Notes: a model not told the origin generated them from the letters alone. Counted from the stretch's first letter, positions 30,301 to 42,892 are shown. The stretch: 64,000 nucleotides of DNA from Gordonia zhaorongruii (GCF_007559005.1 NZ_CP041763.1:1520463-1584462), one strand, 5' to 3'. A program made the numbers and translations.

Positions 30301-30873
30301 TCAGTCCGTGGCCGGTCGGCGTACCGACGCCTCCACCAAATCGAGGACCGCATGCAGATCGTCGGTGGACTGCCCGGAGGCCAATCGCGTGACGATCCCG
30401 TCGAGGATCACATCGAGATAGGTGACCAGAACCTCCGGCGGAACGTCACTTCGAAGACTGCCCGCCTGCCGCTTGCGCTCCAGACGTGCCAGAGTCGCCG
30501 CCTCGCGATCTTCGGACTGGGCTTCCCATGCCTTTCGAAAACCCGGGTCCGATCGGATCTTCCGAACGATCTCGAGTCTGGTGCTGAGCCAGTCGAAGTC
30601 CTTCGGCCGCGCGAGGATGTCGCGCATCACTTGGACCAGACCCTCCTGTGCGGCGACATCGGCCATCCGTTCGGCGTCCTCCCGCGCCAAGGCGAGGAAG
30701 AGAGCCTCCTTGTCCTTGAAGTGGTGGAAGATCGCACCCCGGGACAATCCCGTGGTCTCTTCCAGGCGCTTCACGGTGGCACCGTCGTAGCCGTACTCGG
30801 AGAAGCAGTGCCGCGCGCCGTCGAGAATCTCCCGACGACGCGCGGCAAGCCGGTCATCGCTGACCCGTGGCAT
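30301..30873 (-). CDS. acnR: AcnR-type TetR-family regulator of aconitase
   Basis: A 190-aa TetR-family repressor. The N-terminal HTH domain is about residues 12-58: RREILDGARHCFSEYGYDGATV and LEETTGLSRGAIFHHFKDKEAL. The C-terminal ligand domain is helical. It lies 32 nt downstream of acn on the same strand. This is the arrangement of acn-acnR in Corynebacterium, where AcnR represses acn. A dyad matching the AcnR consensus stands in the acn promoter (33815-33830), which supports the assignment. The start ATG has AGGAA 6 nt upstream. Confidence 0.92.
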   Translation of the reverse strand: MPRVSDDRLAARRREILDGARHCFSEYGYDGATVKRLEETTGLSRGAIFHHFKDKEALFLALAREDAERMADVAAQEGLVQVMRDILARPKDFDWLSTRLEIVRKIRSDPGFRKAWEAQSEDREAATLARLERKRQAGSLRSDVPPEVLVTYLDVILDGIVTRLASGQSTDDLHAVLDLVEASVRRPATD

Positions 30874-30905
30874 TCACATTTCCTGTCGCTTCGATCGCTC
30901 GGAGG

Positions 30906-33845
<2,940 letters not shown>

Positions 33846-33897
33846 CTACTCGACGCGCCGAGTTCACCTGAGCGAGGGGACCGCGCAGGCACTGACG

Positions 33898-33903
33898 TAA
33901 CGT
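33898..33903 (+). promoter_or_regulatory. -10 box TAACGT upstream of the gene at 33942
   Basis: TANNNT match 38 nt before the ATG, leaving about 30 nt of leader with GAGGAA 8 nt before the start. Confidence 0.35.
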
Positions 33904-33941
33904 CTACGCCGTCAGCGACCAGTAGACGAGGAAGCCCGCGA

Positions 33942-34553
33942 ATGAGTCCGGAACCGGTTGTGTTCACCGTCGCCGCCCCTGCGCCAGCGGGGGGAAGTCC
34001 CGCCGAAACCTGGGACGGCCTCGACCTTCCTGCGATCGCGAAGAAGCTTGAGAAGGACGGCGTGTGGGCGCCCGCCGATCAGGCATCGCAACTGAAGAAG
34101 GTTGTCGCCGACGCCCGCGCCGACGGGCACGACGTGCACTTCGTCGTGCTGGATCAGGGATTCTCGCCGTTCACGGTGTATCGCGACATCGCGCACGAAC
34201 TCCAGTCGAGCACCGGCGGCACCGTCGTGGTGTTCGGGCCCGGCGGAGGCGCGGGCACCGCGTCGACCGACTTTTCCCGGGTGGAGCTCGAGGATGCCAC
34301 GAACGCGGTGACGAACGGCGCGTCCGTGCCTCAGGCGGCACGCGAGCTGTACGACGGGGCGGCCGCACCGAATGCGAACTGGACGCTGGTGTCGATCGCC
34401 TTGATCGTGGTCGTGATCATCGCTGCCGTCATCGCCCGTTTCTGGACGACGCGCGTGCGTGCACGGAAGGCGCCGGAGCGTTCGGCGGAGACCGCTGCAG
34501 CCGCAGACGCGACAGCCGATCAGCCTGGTCGGCAGCCATTCGAGCGGGGCTGA
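33942..34553 (+). CDS. Conserved membrane protein of unknown function (Rv1476-like)
   Basis: A 203-aa actinobacterial protein that precedes ripA in mycobacteria too. The bulk (residues 1-145) is predicted outside or folded before a single C-terminal span, WTLVSIALIVVVIIAAVIARF (about 147-168). A basic then Ala-rich tail follows. The soluble part has alternating strands and helices (DARADGHDVHFVVLDQGFSPF and GGTVVVFGPGGGAGT), resembling the TPM/Rossmann-like fold of such proteins. There is no cleavable signal peptide, so the topology is uncertain. GAGGAA precedes the ATG. Position next to the peptidoglycan hydrolase suggests an envelope role, but none is shown. Confidence 0.8.
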   Translation: MSPEPVVFTVAAPAPAGGSPAETWDGLDLPAIAKKLEKDGVWAPADQASQLKKVVADARADGHDVHFVVLDQGFSPFTVYRDIAHELQSSTGGTVVVFGPGGGAGTASTDFSRVELEDATNAVTNGASVPQAARELYDGAAAPNANWTLVSIALIVVVIIAAVIARFWTTRVRARKAPERSAETAAAADATADQPGRQPFERG

Positions 34554-34628
34554 CACCCTCCGATTCCGCCCTCGCGGGCGCACCACCGCACACCGATTCG
34601 GCGAGTGCTATGCGTGTTATCGAACTGT

Positions 34629-34653
34629 GACGACCGCAATGGTCGTCCGTTTT
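34629..34653 (+). terminator. Hairpin plus T-run after the Rv1476-like gene
   Basis: GACGACC and GGTCGTC form a perfect 7-bp stem with a 5-nt loop, followed by CGTTTT. It is an intrinsic-type terminator 76 nt past the stop, insulating ripA. Confidence 0.65.
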
Positions 34654-34678
34654 GTGCTGCTCAGTTGCATTTCCGCAG

Positions 34679-34697
34679 GTAATAACGCGTTTGTAAT
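34679..34697 (+). promoter_or_regulatory. Direct repeat GTAAT...GTAAT in the ripA leader
   Basis: Two GTAAT copies with starts 14 nt apart, in an AT-richer stretch about 100 nt before ripA. MtrA, a known regulator of peptidoglycan hydrolases, binds GTAAC-like direct repeats. The match is weak and the spacing unproven. Confidence 0.25.
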
Positions 34698-34792
34698 TCA
34701 GTGGTTCAGGTTTCCCGTGGGAACTCTGTGACGTACGGTGCAGAAGACACTAGTGGTGTACGGGGGACACATGTTTAGGGAGTACACGGTAG

Positions 34793-36319
34793 ATGCACGC
34801 TGACACGAGCGCACGGTGGACGACGCGAGGCTGCGCCGTCGGGGCAGTCGCCCTGGCCGGCCTGCTTGCGGCCGGCCCCGCTGTCGCCGAGCCGAGCAAC
34901 AAGAACCCGGTGGCGTCGTTGATCAATCAGATCGCCGACGTCGACCAGAACCTGACCGACCTGTCGAACGCGGTCGCCGCGCGCCAGGAGAACGTCAATC
35001 GGACCCTCGTCGACTTCCAGAACGCCGTGGCCGCACGGCAGATCGCAGCATCGGCCAGTCGTGGCGCGAAGTCGTCGCTGGACGAGGTCAGCGGCAAGGT
35101 GGAACGCGCCCAGCGCGACTTCGACCGCTTCGTGCGCTCGGTGTACCGGCAGGGCAACAACCGCGGCGCCATGACCAAGTACGTCGCCTCCGACGATCCC
35201 TCGAAGGTCCTCGAGAAGATGACGGCCGTCGATCGGGCGACGCGTCAGCAGCAGGACGTGATCCGTCGGCTCCAGGTGGCCCGTAACCAGCAGGCCAACC
35301 GGGTGGCCGCCAGTGAGGCCACCAAGCGGCAGACGGCTGCGGCGGCACAGGACGCCTCCGCGCGTCGTGCCGACGCCGTCAACGCCTTCCAGGCGGCGCA
35401 GTCGGCGGTCCGCGACCAGCAGAGCAAGCGGAACGATCTCAGTGAGCAGCGAACCGAGCTGGCGTCCAAGCTGGCCGAGCTGCGAGGCGGCGTGCCGAAG
35501 TCGAAGGCGGACGCTCCCTCCCGCCGCAACGGTCAACGCGGTGATGGTGCCAACCGCAACGCGCCGCGACTGCCGGGTGTGGTCACCGATGGCCTGGAGA
35601 AGGCCGTCGACGGCATTCCGCGCAACCCCGTCGCAGGCGACGATGCGCTCTCGGAGGCGGCGAACGCCGCAAGCCGACTGGCCGCGGACACCGGGCAGTC
35701 GCTGCTCGCCAGCTTGATCGGCAAACAGCAGATCCCGCACTCGGAACTGCTCGACGAACTGGGCATCGGCGGAACCAGCCCGTTCGAGGAGGGTGAGAAC
35801 AACACGATCACCCGGCTGGGCAACGGCTCCCTCGGCGGACTGCTCGGCGGCATGGGCGGCGGCGGTGCACCGGGCGTCACCCGGCCCGGACTGCGTGGCC
35901 CGCAGGCCATCAACTTGGTGGTCGACCGGATGAAGTCCCAACTCGGCGTCACGTACGCGTGGGGTGGCGGTGACGCGAACGGCCCGACGCTCGGCATTCG
36001 CGACGGCGGCGTCGCCGACAGCTACGGCGACTACCAGAAGGTCGGCTTCGACTGCTCGGGACTGATGATCTACGGCTTCGCGGGTGTCGGTATCGACCTG
36101 CCGCACTACACGGGCTACCAGTACACCTCCGGGCCGCATGTCCCGCTCTCGGAGATGAAGCGCGGTGACATGATCTTCTACGGCGCCAACGCGAGCGCGC
36201 ACGTGGCCCTGGTACTCGATGACAAGACCATGATCGAGGCCCCGCAGTCCGGTTCCGTCGTCAAGATCTCGCCGATCCGCACGAACGGCGCCATGCCGTA
36301 TGCCGTACGGCTTCTCTGA
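34793..36319 (+). CDS. ripA: Peptidoglycan endopeptidase RipA (NlpC/P60)
   Basis: Secreted D,L-endopeptidase that splits the septal wall during daughter-cell separation. The 508-aa product has a signal peptide cleaved near AVAEP (residue about 32). Long coiled-coil helices run to about residue 220 (rich in Q, A, R), then a Gly/Pro linker, then an NlpC/P60 domain from about 370. The triad is C421 in GFDCSGLM, H470 in SAHVALVL and E482 in MIEAPQSGS. The 49 and 12 residue spacings equal those recalled for M. tuberculosis RipA. The coiled coil is the usual autoinhibitory part. AGGGAG lies 10 nt before the ATG. No ripB follows, unlike in M. tuberculosis. Confidence 0.93.
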   Translation: MHADTSARWTTRGCAVGAVALAGLLAAGPAVAEPSNKNPVASLINQIADVDQNLTDLSNAVAARQENVNRTLVDFQNAVAARQIAASASRGAKSSLDEVSGKVERAQRDFDRFVRSVYRQGNNRGAMTKYVASDDPSKVLEKMTAVDRATRQQQDVIRRLQVARNQQANRVAASEATKRQTAAAAQDASARRADAVNAFQAAQSAVRDQQSKRNDLSEQRTELASKLAELRGGVPKSKADAPSRRNGQRGDGANRNAPRLPGVVTDGLEKAVDGIPRNPVAGDDALSEAANAASRLAADTGQSLLASLIGKQQIPHSELLDELGIGGTSPFEEGENNTITRLGNGSLGGLLGGMGGGGAPGVTRPGLRGPQAINLVVDRMKSQLGVTYAWGGGDANGPTLGIRDGGVADSYGDYQKVGFDCSGLMIYGFAGVGIDLPHYTGYQYTSGPHVPLSEMKRGDMIFYGANASAHVALVLDDKTMIEAPQSGSVVKISPIRTNGAMPYAVRLL

Positions 36320-36385
36320 CGGGAATCGCGGCGCGGCTACTGTGGGGTGCGTACCACGCACTCGACGATCTTCAGGAGCAACGGC

Positions 36386-37432
36386 TTGACTTCATCGGAC
36401 AGTCCGGATCTGGCACTCAGCGCGGAGGACAGTAAGCTCCTCGAACGCGCTATGTACGAGGTGAAGCGCGTCATCGTCGGGCAGGACAAGCTCGTGGAGC
36501 GGATCCTCGTCGGCCTGCTCGCCAAGGGTCATATTCTCCTCGAGGGTGTGCCCGGCGTCGCCAAGACACTGGCAGTGGAGACGTTCGCCACGGTCGTCGG
36601 CGGCAGCTTCTCCCGCGTGCAGTTCACCCCCGACTTGGTCCCGACGGACCTGATCGGCACTCGCATCTACCGGCAGGGCCGAGAGGAGTTCGACACCGAG
36701 CTCGGTCCGGTGGTCGCGAACTTCCTGCTCGCCGATGAGATCAACCGTGCGCCCGCGAAGGTGCAGTCCGCTCTGCTCGAGGTGATGGCCGAGCGCCACG
36801 TGTCGATCGGCGGCACCACCTACCCGATGCCCGAGCCTTTCCTGGTGATGGCGACGCAGAACCCCATCGAGAACGAGGGGGTCTACCCGCTGCCGGAGGC
36901 GCAGCGTGACCGCTTCCTGTTCAAGGTGGTCGTCGACTATCCGTCGGTGGAGGAGGAGCGGGAGATCGTCTACCGGATGGGCAATGTGCCGCCCGCAGCG
37001 TCGCCGGTCCTCGACCCGGAGACCACCATCCGCCTGCAGCGCAAGGCCGCCAACGTCTTCGTCCACCACGCGCTCGTCGATTACGTGGTCCGCGTCATCA
37101 ACGCGACCCGGCGACCCGCCGAATCAGGTCTCGACGACGTGGAGCAGTGGCTGGCCTACGGCGCCTCACCGCGTGCGACGCTCGGCATCGTCGCGTCGGC
37201 ACGGGCCCTCGCCCTGGTCAGCGGTCGCGACTACGTGGTGCCGCAGGACGTCGTGGAAGTGATTCCGGACGTCCTCCGGCACCGTCTGGTCCTGAGTTAC
37301 GATGCTCTCGCCGACGAGGTGACGACGGACCACATCATCACGAGGATTCTCCAGACCATCGGGTTGCCGCAGGTGAGCGCCGCACCGGTGCAGGCACCTC
37401 AGCCGGATCAGCAGGGTCATGCCGGTCGCTGA
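36386..37432 (+). CDS. moxR: MoxR-family AAA+ ATPase
   Basis: Cytoplasmic AAA+ chaperone-like ATPase, usually acting with the DUF58 and VWA proteins encoded next. The 348-aa product has VKRVIVGQDKLVERILVGLL near residue 29, Walker A LLEGVPGVAKTLAVE near residue 54, Walker B NFLLADEINRAPAKVQSAL, sensor 1 MATQNPIENEGVYPLPEAQ and sensor 2 GASPRATLGI. I chose TTG 36386 because AGGAG stands exactly 7 nt before it; GTG 36347 (361 aa) lacks an RBS. The stop overlaps the next gene by 14 nt. Confidence 0.93.
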   Translation: MTSSDSPDLALSAEDSKLLERAMYEVKRVIVGQDKLVERILVGLLAKGHILLEGVPGVAKTLAVETFATVVGGSFSRVQFTPDLVPTDLIGTRIYRQGREEFDTELGPVVANFLLADEINRAPAKVQSALLEVMAERHVSIGGTTYPMPEPFLVMATQNPIENEGVYPLPEAQRDRFLFKVVVDYPSVEEEREIVYRMGNVPPAASPVLDPETTIRLQRKAANVFVHHALVDYVVRVINATRRPAESGLDDVEQWLAYGASPRATLGIVASARALALVSGRDYVVPQDVVEVIPDVLRHRLVLSYDALADEVTTDHIITRILQTIGLPQVSAAPVQAPQPDQQGHAGR

Positions 37433-38360
37433 CGGCCTGCCGTCGTTCCACGCCGGGACGCTTCGCGACCCGGCGCTGACCGCGGCGTTGAAGTCCCTCG
37501 AGCTCACGGTGCGCCGCAAACTCGACGGGGTGCTGCAGGGCGAGCACCTCGGGTTGATCCCGGGTCCGGGGTCCGAACCGGGGGAGGCACGCGAGTACCA
37601 GCCCGGAGACGACATCCGGCGGATGGAGTGGTCGGTCACCGCGCGCACATCGACCCCGCACGTCCGACAGATGATCGCCGACCGCGAACTGGAGACGTGG
37701 TTCGTCGTCGACGCATCGGCCAGCCTCGATTTCGGTTCCGGTGCGCGCACTAAACGCGACTTGGCGGTGGCGGCGACGGCGGCGATCGTTCATCTCACCG
37801 CCGGTGGCGGCAACCGTCATGGTGCGATCATCGTGACCGGCGATGACATCGTGCGGATTCCGGCCCGATCCGGGCAGGCGCACGACCGCGCGCTCCTGAA
37901 GGCGGTGGCGACCACCGAGCGCAGTTCGCCCGGCGTGCGCGGCGACTTGAACGCAGGCCTCGAGGCGATGCGCAGGCCATTGCGCAGGCGCGGACTCGCC
38001 GTCGTGGTCAGCGACTTCCTCGGTCCGTTCGACTGGGCGCGGTCGTTGCGAGCGATCGGTGCGCACCACGAGCTCCTCGGGGTCGAGGTCCTCGATCCCC
38101 GGGACGTCGAACTTCCGGATGTGGGTCAGCTGACCCTGCGTGACGCGGAGTCCGGTGAACTGCTCGACGTGGATGCGACTCCGCGTCTGCGGGCGGATTT
38201 CGCCAGTGCCGCGCAGGACCATCGCAGCGAGGTGCTGCGGAACTTCCGTGGGGTCGGCGGACCGGTGCTGTCGTTGCGCACCGATCGTGACTGGCTCGCG
38301 GACACCGTCCGCTTCGTCGGTGAGCGCCGTCGGGGCATGGCTGCCGGGGTGAGTCGATGA
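37419..38360 (+). CDS. DUF58 domain protein (Rv1480-like)
   Basis: A 313-aa soluble protein of the DUF58 family, the constant partner of MoxR ATPases. It shows LGLIPGPGSEPGEAREYQPGDDIRRMEWSVTART-type blocks near residues 45-75, the conserved start of DUF58. A VWA-like fold follows, with FVVDASASLDFGSGARTKRD near residue 95 and LAVVVSDFLGPFDW near residue 195. The metal-site DxSxS is present as DASAS. There is no membrane span. ATG 37419 lies inside the moxR 3' end, and the stop overlaps the next start as ATGA, so all three genes are coupled. Confidence 0.9.
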   Translation: MPVADGLPSFHAGTLRDPALTAALKSLELTVRRKLDGVLQGEHLGLIPGPGSEPGEAREYQPGDDIRRMEWSVTARTSTPHVRQMIADRELETWFVVDASASLDFGSGARTKRDLAVAATAAIVHLTAGGGNRHGAIIVTGDDIVRIPARSGQAHDRALLKAVATTERSSPGVRGDLNAGLEAMRRPLRRRGLAVVVSDFLGPFDWARSLRAIGAHHELLGVEVLDPRDVELPDVGQLTLRDAESGELLDVDATPRLRADFASAAQDHRSEVLRNFRGVGGPVLSLRTDRDWLADTVRFVGERRRGMAAGVSR

Positions 38361-39349
38361 GCGATCTGTTCGCCCACCCGTGGTGGCTGCTGTCGGTTCT
38401 GCTGGTCTTCGGGCTCATCGGCGCCTACGTCTGGGTACTGCGGCGGCGGCGGGCGCGCTCGCTCAGATTCGCCAACATGGACGTGCTGAGATCGGTGGCA
38501 CCCGCGAAAGCCGACCGCTTCCGGCACGTCCCGTTCGCGATTCTCACGGTGGGCCTGCTGTTGCTGACCATCGCGATGGCCGGGCCGATGGCCGAGCGCG
38601 ACGTCGCCCGGAACAAGGCGACGGTGGTCCTCGTGGTGGACGTGTCCCAGTCGATGAAGGCCACCGACGTGGCGCCGTCCCGACTCCAGGCTGCGCAGGC
38701 GGCGGGCAAGCGCTTCGCCGACGATCTGACGGACGGGATCAACCTGGGCCTCGTCTCGTTCGCCGGGACCGCGTCGACCCTCGTCTCACCGACGCCCGAT
38801 CACGATGCGACGAAGAAGGCGCTCGATAATCTGCGTCTCGCCGAGAAGACCGCCACCGGTGAGGGGATCTTCGCCGGCGTGCAGCTGATCCAGACGCTCA
38901 ACGCCGCCCTCGGCGGCGAGGATGCAGCGCCGCCGTCCCGCGTGGTGCTGCTGTCCGACGGCAAGCAGACGGTGCCGGAGAACCCGGATGACCCGCGCGG
39001 TGGATTCACCGCGGCGCGGAAGGCGAAGGAGAAGAAGATCCCGGTCTCGACCATCTCGTTCGGCACGCTGAACGGCCGCGTCGAGATCGAATCGCCGAGC
39101 GGCGGTACCGAGAGCGTCGGCGTCCCGGTCGACGACGAGTCGCTCCACACCATCGCGAATCTGTCGGGCGGCGACTTCTTCACCGCATCGAGTCTCGATG
39201 AGCTCAACAAGGTGTACGAGACGCTGCAGAAGCAGATCGGCTACGAGCGTCAGCGGGGCGACAACTCACGGCCGTGGCTGATCGCCGGAACCCTGATCGC
39301 GATCATCGGCAGCATGGCCGCGCTGTTCCTGAACCGGAGACTGCCCTGA
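38357..39349 (+). CDS. VWA-domain membrane protein (Rv1481-like, BatA type)
   Basis: A 330-aa protein with two N-terminal spans (about residues 9-28 and 58-76), a von Willebrand A domain at about 85-290 and one C-terminal span (PWLIAGTLIAIIGSMAALFL). The metal-binding site is intact: VVDVSQSMKATD, then the threonine region and VVLLSDGKQT. With MoxR and DUF58 it forms the conserved MoxR-DUF58-VWA module. The module is thought to help assemble or load partners onto envelope or metalloprotein targets; the client here is unknown. ATGA overlap with the upstream gene. Confidence 0.9.
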   Translation: MSDLFAHPWWLLSVLLVFGLIGAYVWVLRRRRARSLRFANMDVLRSVAPAKADRFRHVPFAILTVGLLLLTIAMAGPMAERDVARNKATVVLVVDVSQSMKATDVAPSRLQAAQAAGKRFADDLTDGINLGLVSFAGTASTLVSPTPDHDATKKALDNLRLAEKTATGEGIFAGVQLIQTLNAALGGEDAAPPSRVVLLSDGKQTVPENPDDPRGGFTAARKAKEKKIPVSTISFGTLNGRVEIESPSGGTESVGVPVDDESLHTIANLSGGDFFTASSLDELNKVYETLQKQIGYERQRGDNSRPWLIAGTLIAIIGSMAALFLNRRLP

Positions 39350-39375
39350 CGGGCCTGTCCATAGTCCCCCTGAGA

Positions 39376-39381
39376 TAGGTT
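39376..39381 (+). promoter_or_regulatory. -10 box TAGGTT, 8 nt before fabG1 ATG (leaderless promoter)
   Basis: TAGGTT, eight bases, ATG 39390; the spacer has no Shine-Dalgarno sequence. It is likely the promoter of fabG1-inhA-hemH. Confidence 0.5.
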
Positions 39382-39383
39382 GA

Positions 39384-40142
<759 letters not shown>

Positions 40143-40197
40143 GACCGGTCCGAATCACGCACCATCCACTGATCCCTCATCTCGACAGGAGCTTTTC

Positions 40198-41031
40198 GTG
40201 ACCGGCATTCTCGACGGTAAGACCGTTCTCATCACCGGCATCATCACGGACGCGTCGATCGCGTTCCACACCGCCAAGGTGGCTCAGGAGCAGGGCGCAA
40301 CGGTCATCATCACCGGCATTCCCGAGCGGCTTCGGTTGATCGATCGGATCGCCAAGCGCCTCCCGCAGGAGGTGCCGCCTGCGATTCCGCTCGACGTCAC
40401 CGACGAGGAGAGCTTGAGCGCTCTCGCCGACAAGCTCCGCGAGCTCGCACCGCAGGGGATCGACGGCGTCGTGCACTCGATCGCGTTCGCCCCGAAGACC
40501 CTGATGGGCCCCGACGCGGTGCCGTTCCTGGAAGGTCCGGGCCCCGATGTGGCGCGGTCGTTCGAGATCTCGGCGTGGAGCTACGCATCGCTCGCGCGGG
40601 CAGCGCTGCCCGTCATGAACGAGGGCGGTGCGATCGTCGGCATGGACTTCGATCCGCGCACGGCGCTGCCGGACTACAACTGGATGGGTGTCGCGAAGGC
40701 TGCCCTGGAGTCCGTGAACCGCTACGTGGCCAGGGAGGTCGGCAATGCCAAGCGCATCCGCTCCAATCTGGTCGCTGCCGGACCCATCAAGACTCTCGCC
40801 GCCAAGGCGATCTCCGGCACGGCGACCGATGACGCCAAGAAGCTCAACATGCTCAACGAGTACTGGGACGGCGCGTCCCCGATCGGCTGGAACGTCGAGG
40901 ATCCGGGCGTCGTCGGCACGAGCGTGTGCACCCTGATGTCGGATTACCTGCCGGCTACGACCGGGTCCATCGTCTACGTCGATGGCGGCGCGAGCCACAA
41001 CACCTGGTTCCCGGACGATTTCCTCTCCTGA
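40198..41031 (+). CDS. inhA: Enoyl-ACP reductase InhA
   Basis: NADH-dependent enoyl reductase of FAS-II, the target of activated isoniazid in mycobacteria. The 277-aa product has LDGKTVLITGIITDASIAFH near residue 5, the NADH-loop serine in GVVHSIAFAPKTLMG, and the active-site Y160 and K167 in DYNWMGVAKAALES. GPIKTLAAKAI and GSIVYVDGGASHNTWF follow. GTG 40198 has AGGAG 6 nt upstream. The gap to fabG1 is 55 nt and hemH starts one base after the stop. Sequence alone does not show drug response. Confidence 0.96.
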   Translation: MTGILDGKTVLITGIITDASIAFHTAKVAQEQGATVIITGIPERLRLIDRIAKRLPQEVPPAIPLDVTDEESLSALADKLRELAPQGIDGVVHSIAFAPKTLMGPDAVPFLEGPGPDVARSFEISAWSYASLARAALPVMNEGGAIVGMDFDPRTALPDYNWMGVAKAALESVNRYVAREVGNAKRIRSNLVAAGPIKTLAAKAISGTATDDAKKLNMLNEYWDGASPIGWNVEDPGVVGTSVCTLMSDYLPATTGSIVYVDGGASHNTWFPDDFLS

Positions 41032-41032
41032 C

Positions 41033-42079
41033 GTGACGGGCGTGCCCGCCGGTTTCGACGCGCTGCTGTTCCTGTCGTTCGGCGGGCCGGACCGGCCGGA
41101 GGATGTGCGGCCGTTCCTGGAGAACGTGACTCGTGGCCGCGGCGTCCCGCCGGAGCGGCTGGACGAGGTCGTTCAGCACTATCTGCACTTCGGCGGGGTC
41201 TCGCCGCTCAACCGCCTCAATCGGGAGATGATCGCCGGCCTGCGTGACGAGCTCGATCGACGGGGCCGGAGCGCGCTGCCGATCTACTTCGGTAACCGGA
41301 ACTGGCATCCGATGGTCGCAGACACGCTCGCCGAGATGGTGGCGGACGGGCATCGCCGGATCCTGGTCTTCCCGACGTCCGCCTGGGGCGGGTACTCGGG
41401 GTGCAGGCAGTATCACGAGGACATTGCGAACGCCCTCGCCGGGGTCGGTGCGCAGGTGAGTCTCACCATCCGCAAGCTCCCGCAGTTCGCCCACGAACCG
41501 GCATTCCGTGCGGCGGTCGCCGACGCGGTTCGGCAGGGACTCGAACGGTTCGCGGATGGCGGTGCGGCTCCACGGCTGGTCTTCACCGCCCACTCGATCC
41601 CGGAGTCGGCCGACCGGAGTGCCGGACCGGCCGATGCGGGCGGAGGTCTGTACTCCCGTCAGGTCACCGATGCGTCGGCCGCGGTCGCGGCGCTGGTCGG
41701 TGCGGAAGGGTTCGACGTGGTCTGGCAGTCCCGATCCGGCCCTCCTCAGGTTCCGTGGCTCGAACCGGACATCTGCGATCACCTGCGGGTCCTGTCGGAA
41801 TCGGGCGTATCGCGGGTCGTGGTGTGCCCGATCGGCTTCGTCTCGGATCACCTGGAAGTGGTGTGGGATCTCGACTCCGAAGCGGCGGACGTGGCATCCG
41901 AATTGGGCATGGAGTACGTCCGGGTGCCGACGGTGGGAACGGATCCGCACTTCGTCCGCATGATCGCCGACCTCGTCGAGCGGTACTGCGACGGCGGTGG
42001 TGACGTGACCGCGCTCGGTTGCGGCGACAACGGGATGAGCTGCCGGAAGGACTGCTGCGTGCCCGTCCGGCGCCGCTAG
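41033..42079 (+). CDS. hemH: Ferrochelatase (coproporphyrin-type, CpfC/HemH)
   Basis: Inserts Fe2+ into the porphyrin; in actinobacteria the substrate is coproporphyrin III. The 348-aa product contains LLFLSFGGPDRPEDVRPFL near residue 10, YFGNRNWHP, FPTSAWGGYSGCRQYHEDI near residue 112, and LVFTAHSIPESADR with the metal-binding histidine. VCPIGFVSDHLEVVWDLDSE supplies the catalytic Glu. The C-terminal CGDNGMSCRKDCC with the cysteine in YSGC can hold a [2Fe-2S] cluster. GTG 41033 is one base after the inhA stop, so it belongs to the same operon. Confidence 0.94.
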   Translation: MTGVPAGFDALLFLSFGGPDRPEDVRPFLENVTRGRGVPPERLDEVVQHYLHFGGVSPLNRLNREMIAGLRDELDRRGRSALPIYFGNRNWHPMVADTLAEMVADGHRRILVFPTSAWGGYSGCRQYHEDIANALAGVGAQVSLTIRKLPQFAHEPAFRAAVADAVRQGLERFADGGAAPRLVFTAHSIPESADRSAGPADAGGGLYSRQVTDASAAVAALVGAEGFDVVWQSRSGPPQVPWLEPDICDHLRVLSESGVSRVVVCPIGFVSDHLEVVWDLDSEAADVASELGMEYVRVPTVGTDPHFVRMIADLVERYCDGGGDVTALGCGDNGMSCRKDCCVPVRRR

Positions 42080-42082
42080 TTC

Positions 42083-42892
42083 TCAGCGTCGGTAGTCGGT
42101 GATCACGGTGTTCACGGCCGCGGTGCGGGCGGTGCGGGTCAGCGCCGACAGCCTCCGGAAACGGTCATCGGCCATGCCGATTTCAGACCCCGCGACGCCG
42201 ATCCGGCCGGAACCGGCGAGAGCGACGATCGCATCGACCTGCGCCGCCGCGGCGAGCACTCGGTCGACTCGGGGATTGTCATGTGGCGGCAGGTCGATAC
42301 GACGAGCCTGCGTCATCCCGGCCAACGCGTCGCGCAGGTCGGCGGGTGAGGGCGGGCGTGCTCCGGCGATCGAGGAGATGGTGTCGGCGGCTTCGGCGAC
42401 GGCGCCGCGTAGCTCGTACTCCACCTCACCGAGTGGGGTGTCGGCGGACAGGTGGTCGACGCCGATCGGAGCATCGGAGCGGATGAGCGTCCAGCGGCAT
42501 CGTTCGGGAGTGCCACGCGGAATCAGTGCGAGTGCCTCGGTGGGGCCCGACGATCCGGCGGGCCGGTCGTCGATCAGCAGCACCTCATCGGTGGACATCG
42601 CCGCCTCCGCCACACGTCCGGGAGGGAGCCCCTGCGCGTCACCGGGAGCAGGCATCCGCATCGCCAGGTGGGCGTTGCCTGCGAGGAGATCAAGGAGTCC
42701 GAGGACCGTGTTACCCGAGATCCGGACGTCGGCCGCGCTGGGCGCGACATCGATCTCGTGCGCCTGTGCGAAGTCGTGCAACGTGTGCAGGACGTCGTCG
42801 GGGGCGCAGCGTCGTGCGCCACGCGCCGCGGACCACGCGGCGAGCGTGGCCGCCGGCCACGCTCGCAAGGAGGTGATCGGGGGAGTGGTCAT
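42083..42892 (-). CDS. Conserved hypothetical protein (Rv1486c-like)
   Basis: I know no function for this family. The 269-aa product is Ala- and Arg-rich, without signal peptide or membrane span. Recognisable blocks are SGNTVLGLLDLLAGNAHLAMR near residue 60, VAEAAMSTDEVLLIDDRPAG near residue 94, and LIPRGTPERCRWTLIRSDAP. A helical C-terminus carries RVDRVLAAAAQVDAIVALAG and DDRFRRLSALTRTARTAAV. It converges on hemH with only 3 nt between the stops. It is divergent from the DUF3097 gene 66 nt away. The order hemH-Rv1486c is conserved in mycobacteria. Confidence 0.8.
   Translation of the reverse strand: MTTPPITSLRAWPAATLAAWSAARGARRCAPDDVLHTLHDFAQAHEIDVAPSAADVRISGNTVLGLLDLLAGNAHLAMRMPAPGDAQGLPPGRVAEAAMSTDEVLLIDDRPAGSSGPTEALALIPRGTPERCRWTLIRSDAPIGVDHLSADTPLGEVEYELRGAVAEAADTISSIAGARPPSPADLRDALAGMTQARRIDLPPHDNPRVDRVLAAAAQVDAIVALAGSGRIGVAGSEIGMADDRFRRLSALTRTARTAAVNTVITDYRR

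Noticed and set aside
34554..34792. A c-di-AMP (ydaO-type) riboswitch before ripA
   Set aside because: Such switches occur before wall hydrolases in actinobacteria, but I could not find the conserved core bases here; only a simple hairpin and repeats are visible.
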